A stretch of 64,000 bases of DNA from Humulus lupulus (Eukaryota > Streptophyta > Magnoliopsida > Rosales > Cannabaceae): contig NC_084798.1 in the NCBI RefSeq assembly GCF_963169125.1, forward strand, positions 101,015,970-101,079,969, read 5' to 3'. This document shows, in pieces, positions 35,752-43,810 of the stretch (position 1 is its first letter; every line of letters starts with the position of its first letter). The notes below the pieces were generated by a model that saw nothing but the letters and a program-made list of their open reading frames with translations, ran no database searches and was not told the DNA's origin. A program made the position numbers and the translations under genes.

Positions 35752-37926
35752 ATGGCGCCTAAGAACACCACTGCTGCTTCCAAGAGGACGAACTCCTCTA
35801 AAGAGCCTGCTAGATCTGAAGGTCCTTGCCCACAATATCATGAGAATGAACCTAGGGTCATGCTTGAGGATGTGACTCCAGGAGTTGAAGAGCTCCAAGA
35901 GACCATGGGGGCCTTCCAGGAGGAGATGGCACGATTCCACGCTAGGCAAGAGGCGTTTGCTGAAGAGATGGCCAGGCAGAGAGCTGCCTTAGAGCAGCAA
36001 AAACGCGATATGGAGGCCAGAAGTGAGGAGCTCAGACAACAACAGGAGGAGGTCAACCAGAAACATCGTGAAGCAGCGCTTGCTTTGGAGGCTGCTACCA
36101 AGTTGGCCCAGGCCAATGCCCAAGCTACAGCACGAGGGGCAACCACTCCAGGAGCAAGGACCACAGAAGCTAGTGGTAGGAGTAATGATAGACCAAGGAG
36201 GGGTGGTAATAACCCACCTAGTGAGGGAGATGGAGTTCGATCGCACACTACCTCAACCCAAGGGGAGCACTCTAGAACCCCCTCCAGAAGTCACCAATCG
36301 GGCAGTAAAAAGACTCCACCTGGGCAGGAGCAAAATAAAGCTCCTAGAGAGAAGAGGACCTCTCAGTTCAAAGATGGGCATGGTGGGGATGAGGCTGATA
36401 GTCATCCAACCAGCCAATCCAAGGAAAAGGAGGGCCACAACCCACAAGGAGGAGAACACTGCCCAGAGCGTGCCAAGAAGCCTCCATTGCACCCCGACCA
36501 GCGGCGTAGCAGGAGAGATGAAGTCCCACGTAGTAAGCCCACTGGGAAATCGAAGAGTACGGTGTTTGATCGGGTAGGAGAGCATGCTTCTCAGAAGGAT
36601 CTGAGGGACGTTATCACCAACAACAGGAGGACCGTCCCGGTCGAAGGGAAAAATCTGGACCATCCTACCAGTCAAGTAGAAATACTTGACAGTGGCGTGC
36701 CAGATGGTAATGCCCGACCAGGCGGTCAAAACCTTGGAACCTCATCAGTCGCACCAGCTATCCAAGCCCAGCTTGACATGCTAGCAGCTGCAGTGCAAGG
36801 TTTGTCAAAGAGACCTTCCGAGATAGATCCGATAGACTACCGGAGTGGCAGCCCGTTCTCTGCTCGAATAAGAGCAGCCCAACCACCAGCAAAGTACAAA
36901 GCACCGGTACTGCCAATTTATACCGAAAAGGCAGACCCGATAAGACATGTTGGGAAGTTTGAGGACCAGATGGAACTACTCGGGGTGAGTGATGACTATC
37001 GGTGTAGAGTCTTCCCCACCACCTTGACGGACAATGCCCAAGAGTGGTATTGGAGGTTTAAACCAAACTCCATTACCTCTTGGGAGTCATTCAGGAAGGA
37101 GTTTTGTAGACAATTTAGCACTGCCCGGACTCCACCAGTTTATGCCAACGACTTGGCAGATATCAAACAAAGAAAAGATGAGTCTCTAAAGAGCTATATA
37201 CAGAGGTTCATGAGAGAAGCCAATAGAGCAACTGCTGTAGGAGACGAAGGGAAGATGGTTGCTATATCTGCTGGGATAATTTATCGGAGTCCTCTATGGG
37301 ACAGCATCCATCGCCATCCAATTTCAACACTTCAACAATTTCTTGACCGGGCGGAAAAATATATGAATTTGGATGATGCAATAGAGAAAGGGGAGAATGG
37401 CATAAACAACCCAAGCAGACCAAGTGACTCTCCTAGTGATGGTGGAAAGAAACGTAGAAGTAATGGGTCTGACCACCATGAAGAAAAGAAGGCAAAGGTG
37501 GATTCAAGTGAGAAGCCAACCAAGTATGAGCCTCAATTCACCAACTACACCACTCTCTCAACCAGTAGAGCAGAGATATATCTTGCTAGTCAAGAGGAGG
37601 TTCCTTACAAGAAGCCTCCACCCATCAGGAGAGAGATGAGGAAGAGAGACATGAACAAGTATTGTCGCTTCCATGAAGATTATGGTCACGACACAAATGA
37701 ATGCAACCACCTCAAGGACGAGATAGAATTTCTTCTCCGGTCGGGCAAGTTGAAGAAGTACCGAGCAGAGACACCCCAAGGAGAAGGAGGTAGAAGCAAC
37801 TCCGGATTCAAGCGACAAAAATCTCCACCCTTGCAGCCTGGACCCGTGGACTTCACCGTAGACATTATATGTGGAGGTCCACCCTTAGCTGAGGAGAGCA
37901 ACGAAGCAAGAGGAGGAGTATGCTAA
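35752..37926 (+). CDS. Intact gag protein of the gag-only element (724 aa)
   Basis: A single open frame starting MAPKNTTAASKRTNSSKEPA, 35 bases after the PBS. Residues about 40-125 form a glutamate/glutamine-rich predicted coiled coil (EEMARQRAALEQQKRDMEAR). Residues about 125-330 are basic, polar and probably disordered. Residues about 390-550 form the retrotransposon gag domain (ADPIRHVGKFEDQMELLG, AQEWYWRFKPNSITSWESF, LKSYIQRFMREANRA). A zinc knuckle C638-X2-H641-X4-H646-X4-C651 (YCRFHEDYGHDTNEC) is followed by KDEIEFLLRSGKL, as in Tat gags. It stops at 37926 with no pol behind it. It would form the particle shell and package RNA; reverse transcription and integration enzymes must come from elsewhere, most simply a Tat element. 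Intact length, high LTR identity and no internal stop suggest it could still be made. Many opposite-strand frames here are shadows of its biased composition. Confidence 0.93.
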   Translation: MAPKNTTAASKRTNSSKEPARSEGPCPQYHENEPRVMLEDVTPGVEELQETMGAFQEEMARFHARQEAFAEEMARQRAALEQQKRDMEARSEELRQQQEEVNQKHREAALALEAATKLAQANAQATARGATTPGARTTEASGRSNDRPRRGGNNPPSEGDGVRSHTTSTQGEHSRTPSRSHQSGSKKTPPGQEQNKAPREKRTSQFKDGHGGDEADSHPTSQSKEKEGHNPQGGEHCPERAKKPPLHPDQRRSRRDEVPRSKPTGKSKSTVFDRVGEHASQKDLRDVITNNRRTVPVEGKNLDHPTSQVEILDSGVPDGNARPGGQNLGTSSVAPAIQAQLDMLAAAVQGLSKRPSEIDPIDYRSGSPFSARIRAAQPPAKYKAPVLPIYTEKADPIRHVGKFEDQMELLGVSDDYRCRVFPTTLTDNAQEWYWRFKPNSITSWESFRKEFCRQFSTARTPPVYANDLADIKQRKDESLKSYIQRFMREANRATAVGDEGKMVAISAGIIYRSPLWDSIHRHPISTLQQFLDRAEKYMNLDDAIEKGENGINNPSRPSDSPSDGGKKRRSNGSDHHEEKKAKVDSSEKPTKYEPQFTNYTTLSTSRAEIYLASQEEVPYKKPPPIRREMRKRDMNKYCRFHEDYGHDTNECNHLKDEIEFLLRSGKLKKYRAETPQGEGGRSNSGFKRQKSPPLQPGPVDFTVDIICGGPPLAEESNEARGGVC

Positions 37927-39174
37927 GGAGGAGTGCTAGGAGCAGGAGTCACTGGGGTGGCGTGCACATAGAGCGTCGAAGGAGATATTATTTTTAAATA
38001 CCGCTTTCAGAGTGGTAGCTTGGTTTCGAGTTTTTTAGACTTGTTATTTAAGTTTGGTGTATGAACTGGTTATTTGCTAACCAATCATTTTATTTTGAAC
38101 AATTTTGGTTGTTTAAGACTCGTTGCTAGACATGTTTTGTCATTTTTAATTTACGAGTAATAAAAGAGACTACGCGCAGCGTGGTCGATTCTTGCTACAA
38201 ATATGCATGTGTGTTAGTTATCCGAGCAGTGTTCAACTGGTCGATGTGTTCAAGCAGTGTTCAACTGCTTGAGTATTTTCCATATATTCTATGTGTTTCA
38301 CGAGTAGTTAACTGCTCGAACAGATTCAGTCATGTAGCAAGTGACTAAGGGTCTTTCAACCTCCAACCACCTGGGGGGCACATGGGGTATGCTGGTATAT
38401 AACTTAACACAGGCAATAAGAGCACGAGGTAATATATCTGTTTTTAGGCTGACTTGTAAATTTTCGAAGTCCAAAAAGGCCATTAAGCTAACTTGCTTGG
38501 CAAAGCTTAAGTAACTTGGAATTTTTAAAATTTCAAGTTAGGAGCAGATATTCGTGTGACCATAAACATCATGCTCATAAAATGTTAGAGCAATAAAAGT
38601 GTGAGAAAGTATACTTAGCATGGACTTATGAAATGTCTAGAATTTCTAAGTTAGAAAACTAAGTACTCATGCGAAAATCTAAGGCATACACCAGAGTGAC
38701 TTTACTCTTCACAAAAAACTTATAACTTTTTAAGTCTAGAGGAGACTTAGAATGTTTTAAGTTAACAAGGAGAAGTAAAGTCTAAATGCCAACAGCTACA
38801 AGTTTAGCTCACCAGGTGCAAAGTTTTCTTGCTCAGGAGAGCAGATACAACTTCCCTGGTAGGCTAAGCATGTATCACCAATCGACTTCCCTGGAGTAAA
38901 TCAAACAAATACGTGCAAAATAAATGCTACATGGTGAAAATTTCTCCTTGGGAGGAGAAGTCAAGTTTTCACCAAGATTTATTGAGAAAAATCAATCTCT
39001 CAAAATAATTTTGGTAGGCTCGAACAAAGGTGCTTCGATGGTCTTTCTTAAAAGGTCCTAAGAGTGCCTAAAGGTGAAATGTTTGGAAAAATTATAGCAT
39101 GGAGTATACCATGTTTGGTCCGAAAGGTGTGTCTAGTTCCAAGGAGAAGCGTCCAAATGGGGATGCTGCCTATG

Positions 39175-40904
39175 TCCGATCGGATGTGCATGCTTAAAAG
39201 GCTGGTTACTGTTCCATGCATTGCATTGCATTCATGTCAACACGACTTATGCCTGTTTGACCATGCTCACGATCAATACAGATGCTTAAAGTGTTTGAAA
39301 AATGTGATGTCAAAGCATACCTTGAGACGGCCGATCGGATGCATGTTGATCCAAGGAGCATCTCGCCTACGTCCAAGGATCTAGGCCCAGAAATATTGGT
39401 GCCTAAGGTGCTGCATCTGAGGAGGAGAAACACACTTGAGTGGTTGGAAGCTACATTATATCCGATCGGAATGGGGAGCATTTTTCCGAGGAGATGCATC
39501 TAGTCCGAGGAACCCAGCTGCGTCCAAGTAGATGGATCTTGGCCAAGGAGAGGCCACAAAGTACCCGATCGAACCTTGATGGAGGAGCCAAATGCTTGGC
39601 TCGGGCCATGTCCGAGGAGAAGCCAAGACATTGGCTTGGACCTTGGTTCAAGGAAAGGCCGTGAGAACCATGTTGCATATCTCCGATCGGACTATGTCCG
39701 AGGAGAGTCATGCATGTGTGCCAAGGAATTGGCTCGGACTTAAGCTTGGTGAGCTCCAAAATGCTTGGCTCGGACCTTAACTTGAGGAGTCCCTAAATGG
39801 AAAGCTCCGATCGGACAAGTTCGAGAGAAGCTCACCCATGTGTGCCAAGGGTCCGATCGGACCTTGCTTGAAAGAGATAGGCTCGGACCACTTTGGTCCG
39901 AGAAGAAGGGTGTCATGTCCGATCGGACATGCCATGGGAGAGGTGCCTTGGACCATTTTGGTCCGAGGAGATGGCAAGAAAAAGATGGCTCGGACCACGC
40001 CAAAGGACTTAGATTTTGGCCGAGGTCACGCAATGTCCGATCGGACATGGATGGAGAATCCTAGTGCTTGGCTCGGACCTATCCGAGGTGAGCTTCAAGG
40101 AGATTAGTTCAGATCACATGGTCCAAGGAGAAGCCACAAAGAGTCCGATCGGACCTTAGTTTGGGCTTCCAAAAATTTGTAGCTGGGACATGTCCGAGGA
40201 GAGCCAAAGTGATTGCCTTGGACCCATACCCGAGGAGAGTACCTACATTTGATCGGATCACACCCAAGGAGACCATGTTTTGCATGGTGCAGGCCGAGCA
40301 TATCCAAAGAGCCTAATGCATGAGTCCGATCGGACAATGTCATGAAAGCTCAGTCCGAGGAGACCGTGCATCCGTTCCAAGATGGTTGGCTCGGACCAAG
40401 CCCAAGGAGAAGTCCCATGCATACCCAAAAGATGAACTTAGTTTTTGGCCAAGGGTATGCAATGTCCGATCGGACATAATCTGAGATGCCAAGAAGAGTG
40501 TTCTTCCGATCGGACGTGGTTGGAGATGCCAAGAAAAGTGTTCATCCGATCGGGCATGGTTGAAGATGCCAAGAGATTGGACTTAGATTTTGGCCAAGGA
40601 GAGGCCACACAAGCTTCGATCGGACCGTGTCCGAAGAGAAGCCAAGTCATTGGCTTAGATTTTAGATCGAGGAAAGGCCATGGAAGCTCCGATCGGACCA
40701 TATCATGAAAGCTCCGATCGGACATAGTTGGAGGAGCCTAGTGCGTTTGGCTCGGACATGTCCGAGGTGAACTTCCAAGATGTGTGGCTCGGACCACCTT
40801 GGTCCGAGGAGATTGCAAAAATATGCCCGATCGGACCCTAGTCTGAGAAGCCAAGAAATTGCCTCGGAGGAGAAGACAAGGAATTCACCCATGGTCCGAT
40901 CGGA
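39175..40904. repeat. Palindrome field: repeated TCCGATCGGA
   Basis: I count 14 exact copies of TCCGATCGGA in 1.73 kb, starting at 39175, 39461, 39682, 39806, 39852, 39918, 40036, 40144, 40325, 40465, 40505, 40688, 40713 and 40895. There are also about six one-base variants (39330, 39564, 40250, 40544, 40616, 40827). Many extend further: 39914-39931 is an exact 18-bp palindrome (catgtccgatcggacatg). Between them lie a second family, CTCGGAC...GTCCGAG, including a 16-bp palindrome at about 40751-40766, and 'ggtccgaggag' words. Spacing is irregular, 25 to 290 bases, so it is not a simple tandem array. A one-base variant (ttcgatcgga) is in both LTRs near 34758 and 41533. Confidence 0.9.
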
Positions 40905-40908
40905 TCAC

Positions 40909-40912
<4 letters not shown>

Positions 40913-40941
<29 letters not shown>
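40913..40941 (+). repeat. A29 run
   Basis: Twenty-nine A bases directly after the last palindrome ('cggatcacaatt'). No TSD or other sign of a retroposed copy is visible around it. Confidence 0.9.
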
Positions 40942-40943
<2 letters not shown>

Positions 40944-41251
40944 GGGGCGTTGCCTCGAACCCCACGAACTCAGCGGTGAGTTCGATCACCGAAATTCTAA
41001 TCCTAGCGCAACCAAATCGAGGATATTCAACGACCTATCTCTATACCATGATGATTTTGCAACATATTCAAAGGGAGCTTATGTTTTCATTACGTCAAGA
41101 AAATAGAGTTTGAAGAAATCACAAGGCAAGTTCAAGACAAGTTTTGTCATGGGAGTTTATGTGAAAGTTATCATCCGGATAGGAGCTTTTGGATGACCTC
41201 AAGAGCATTTTGCTAGAAGAAAAGTTTATCATACGAGGGGAATCGTATAAT

Positions 41252-41267
41252 AAACTTGGGGGGCAAA
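41252..41267 (+). other. Polypurine tract of the gag-only element
   Basis: 'aacttggggggcaaa' ends right at the 3' LTR start. It is like the Tat tract 'gagggggcaaac'. Confidence 0.8.
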
Positions 41268-42497
41268 TGTTATACCCAAAAATTGGAGAATGCATCCTAG
41301 GAGGCTAAGGAGAATGCATCTAGGAGAGTGCCTCCTAGGAGGGCAAAGAGGGTGGTCCTAGGAGACCCCAAGGAGGGTGTGGTCCTAGGAGACCCCAAGG
41401 GTGTGTAGGAGGTAAGCCTCCCAAGGTTTTCTAAGTGTTGGCTCGAACGTGCCCAAGGTAAATAGCTAAGGAGGAGGAGTCTCATGCAAGAGAATGGAGA
41501 CTTAGACTTTCATAAGGAAAGTCTATACAATGTTCGATCGGACATGTTTGGGAGATGCTAAAGGAGGTTGCCTCAATGTTGTCCAAGGTGGGGTTCCCTC
41601 AATGTTGTCCAAGGTGGGGTTCCCTCAATGTTGTCCAAGGTGAGGTTCCCTCAATGTTGTCCAAGGTGAGGTTGCCTCAATGTTGTCCAAGGTGAGGTTG
41701 CCTCAATGTTGTCCAAGGTGAGGTTGCCTCAATGTCGTTCAAGGTGAGGTGCCAAGGAAGTTGCCTCGGACCACCTTGGTCCGAGGAGAAGCCAAGGAGA
41801 TTGGTTCAAGGAGGAACATGGCATGCTAGAGGAGAGTACATGTTCGAGGAGAACCATGCACGTTCAACCCACCCAAAGCATGTCCTACCACCATGCATAT
41901 CCTACCACCATGCATGTTTAACCAGCACTTGCATGGGTAGTGAGTAGGAGGTGGACCAACTAGCTAGAGGAGACTAAGTCAGACACAACTTCAACAACAT
42001 GCGCGGGAATCTCTCATTCTTCCCACAAATGGGGAATTTGTTACATTTTGAATTTTGAATGTTTATTTGTAATATAAATGTAATAAATATAATAAAATAT
42101 CCCTATTATAAGGGGATATCAGTTGAGGATCCCATCTCTATAAATAGAGAGCTGATGGGATGAGAAGGGGGCTGCTTCTGCTTATTCTTTCTAGAGAGAT
42201 AAAATTGGGTATGTCTATTCTAGAGAGAAAAAGTGCTGAAATTAGAGAGAATTCTTGTATTTTCACAATTTATACTGAAGAAACTCAGTTGGCATAGTCC
42301 ATCTGATCTTGAGTATAGATTTATAAATCACAACTCTAAGTGGATTAGGCTATTACCGACAATCGGGGCTGAACCACTATAAAAATCTCCTGTGTTCTTT
42401 ACTTTTCTTGTTGATACCGTCTGTTGTCGTTTTGATTTCTCTTGAAGGCTTGTCGTATTTGACGTTCTCACGTCGTTGGCTAAAAACGCGGTCAACA
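41268..42497 (+). repeat. 3' LTR of the gag-only element (1230 bp)
   Basis: TGTTATACCC ... GCGGTCAACA. Apart from the seventh 26-bp unit I see three substitutions from the 5' copy (near 34572/41344, 35412/42211 and 35429/42230). Confidence 0.96.
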
Positions 42498-42657
42498 AAA
42501 GACAATGGGATCCCAAAATCCTTTTTAGTATTCTGTTTCTTTGTAAATAACTCTTATTTTCAAGTTACTCAATAAATTATGGTATTTTCGTAAAATGTAA
42601 GTTTTTATGTATAGTTTCGATAATGGTCCAATTAGTCTAGATTAGTGGGTCATTACA
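42498..42657 (+). repeat. 5' LTR of Tekay-III, right portion
   Basis: The last 160 bases of the LTR resume here, ending GGGTCATTACA. The first 109 bases repeat 34362-34470. Confidence 0.95.
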
Positions 42658-42659
42658 GT

Positions 42660-42671
42660 TGGTATCAGAGC
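42660..42671 (+). other. Primer-binding site of Tekay-III (initiator Met tRNA)
   Basis: TGGTATCAGAGC, the standard plant PBS for initiator methionine tRNA, two bases after the LTR end. Confidence 0.93.
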
Positions 42672-42736
42672 AAACGGTTCCTTCGCATGAAGTTCTCCTC
42701 GATACACATGCTCAAAGCTCCGAATCGGACCGCCAA

Positions 42737-42811
42737 GTAAGTGTTTAAGTTACAAGTTACAAGTTACTTTGTCTATGTGTATAGCTAACAACTTTAGTGT
42801 TTATGTTTCAG
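42737..42811 (+). other. Candidate leader intron of Tekay-III
   Basis: The donor 'caaGTAAGTG' and acceptor 'ttatgtttcag' enclose 75 T/A-rich bases ending six bases before the ORF0 ATG. Tekay-II has a matching pair at 12566-12632. A second acceptor-like site at 43778-43798 stands before the gag ATG, so one donor could serve both. Confidence 0.42.
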
Positions 42812-42817
42812 TTAAAA

Positions 42818-43285
42818 ATGAATGGAGCTTTAACCTACCAAGATATCCGAGCCATTAAGGCCTTAAAAAGAATAAGGGAGCCAAGAAACACCGTAGGAGC
42901 CTTAGAAAGGATTACACGAAGGTTGCTTTTGTTTCACCAAGCAATAGGTGGCCTTCAAGAGGCTAAACAAATAATGCTAAGATCAACAGAACAATATGTA
43001 TTAGTGATTAGGTTGTTTAAAGATTTCCATCCTGTAATAGCAGCCTTAGAAGAAATATGGGAAGAAATGAATGATGAGGATGAATCACCATTAGCAATGA
43101 GATACTATTTCCTCTTAGTTAGGTTCACCGCAAAATTTGAATTTCAATTCACCAAGGAGCAAAAGAATAGGATTCTCACAAACCTTCCTAGAGGGCATTT
43201 TGATGCTCATGATAATGATGACTATGAGGCTATAGATGATGATATGTTAGATGACGGATCGGATGTAGAAGATCCCGATTTTTAG
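42818..43285 (+). CDS. Extra upstream frame ORF0 of Tekay-III (155 aa), unknown function
   Basis: An open frame between the PBS and gag, starting MNGALTYQDIRAIKALKRIR. I chose this ATG because it follows the candidate splice acceptor; an in-frame ATG at 42803 would add five residues. The first two thirds look helical with a basic N-terminal part (RIREPRNTVGALERITRR) and hydrophobic segments typical of a globular fold. The last 30 residues are very acidic (DDDMLDDGSDVEDPDF). I see no zinc knuckle, protease or other known motif. Gag-pol starts 525 bases later on its own ATG in a different frame. A broken frame of similar size lies at the same place in Tekay-II, which argues that it belongs to the lineage. 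Extra frames have been described in plant Ty3/gypsy elements, but I cannot name this one. It could be a regulatory or gag-accessory protein; that is inference. Confidence 0.7.
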   Translation: MNGALTYQDIRAIKALKRIREPRNTVGALERITRRLLLFHQAIGGLQEAKQIMLRSTEQYVLVIRLFKDFHPVIAALEEIWEEMNDEDESPLAMRYYFLLVRFTAKFEFQFTKEQKNRILTNLPRGHFDAHDNDDYEAIDDDMLDDGSDVEDPDF

Positions 43286-43810
43286 ATTAGTAGTTTTTAT
43301 TTGTTTTATTTACTTTTATGTTATGATTGTAATAAGTGAAATTGTTTTCCAAATGAATAAACATGCTATTTGAATATCATGTGTGAGTTTGAATTTTTTT
43401 TCACAATCATAATAAATACTAAATAAAATGAATAATGACTGAGTTCGGTGAGGGTGGATACGAATCAATGAACCTGGTTTCCTTGTTGAGAGTTAGGGGG
43501 CCTTAGTAGTGGGAACGATTTTACTGATCCCAGCCCTCCCTCAATATGGTTAACTTTGGAACAAAGATAAGTTTCGAGCCTGAGAATTAAGTCATATAGG
43601 ATGATTAGAAACACACTTAGAAAATAAATATGACTTGTTTTTCTAAGTATAGAAACCCACTCTAATAATAAATAAAGACCTATATAATTTTTCATAAAAA
43701 GTCATAATAAATAGGTCCGAGATATGTTTGTTTTAGAATAAGTTTTTGCCTTAGAGCCTATTAGGAAAAAGTTCTAACATGTTTCTTTTAACTGTTAGAA
43801 CTCTGCTACG
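43286..43810 (+). other. ORF0-gag spacer of Tekay-III
   Basis: 525 bases with no frame. The end 'catgtttcttttaactgttag' (43778-43798, 21 bases) resembles a plant 3' splice site, with AG at 43797-43798 and the gag ATG at 43811. Confidence 0.5.

Larger units (their letters stand above)
37927..41267 (+). other. 3' noncoding region of the gag-only element
   Basis: 3.3 kb in the place where pol would be. I see no enzyme motif in any frame, and the longest frames are about 100 codons with repeat-driven composition. The region 38200-38330 has several 'gttcaactg' repeats. The region 39170-40910 is the palindrome field. A run of 29 A lies at 40913-40941. The last 300 bases contain mixed AT-rich sequence and the PPT. 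Confidence 0.8.
34493..42497 (+). mobile_element. Gag-only non-autonomous LTR element (TR-GAG type)
   Basis: LTRs of 1204 bp (34493-35696) and 1230 bp (41268-42497) bound an interior with one intact gag frame. I find no protease, RT, RNase H or integrase motif in 37927-41267. LTR starts (TGTTATACCC) and ends (GCGGTCAACA), PBS ('tggtgctttcattgagag') and PPT ('ggggggcaaa') all resemble those of the Tat element (TGTTACACCC, GCGTCAACA, 'tggtgcattcattgagag', 'gagggggcaaac'). The LTRs differ by three substitutions by eye and one 26-bp repeat unit, so it is young. Gag-only LTR elements are known in plants as TR-GAG. A normal 5-bp TSD is absent. Confidence 0.93.

Noticed and set aside
39064..40892. 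Many 60-106 codon frames on both strands in the palindrome field
   Set aside because: Palindromic repeats give similar peptides in several frames; no domain and no continuous frame.
40913..40941. A29 run as the tail of a retroposed mRNA or SINE
   Set aside because: No TSD, no clear Pol III boxes and no gene-like sequence upstream of the run.
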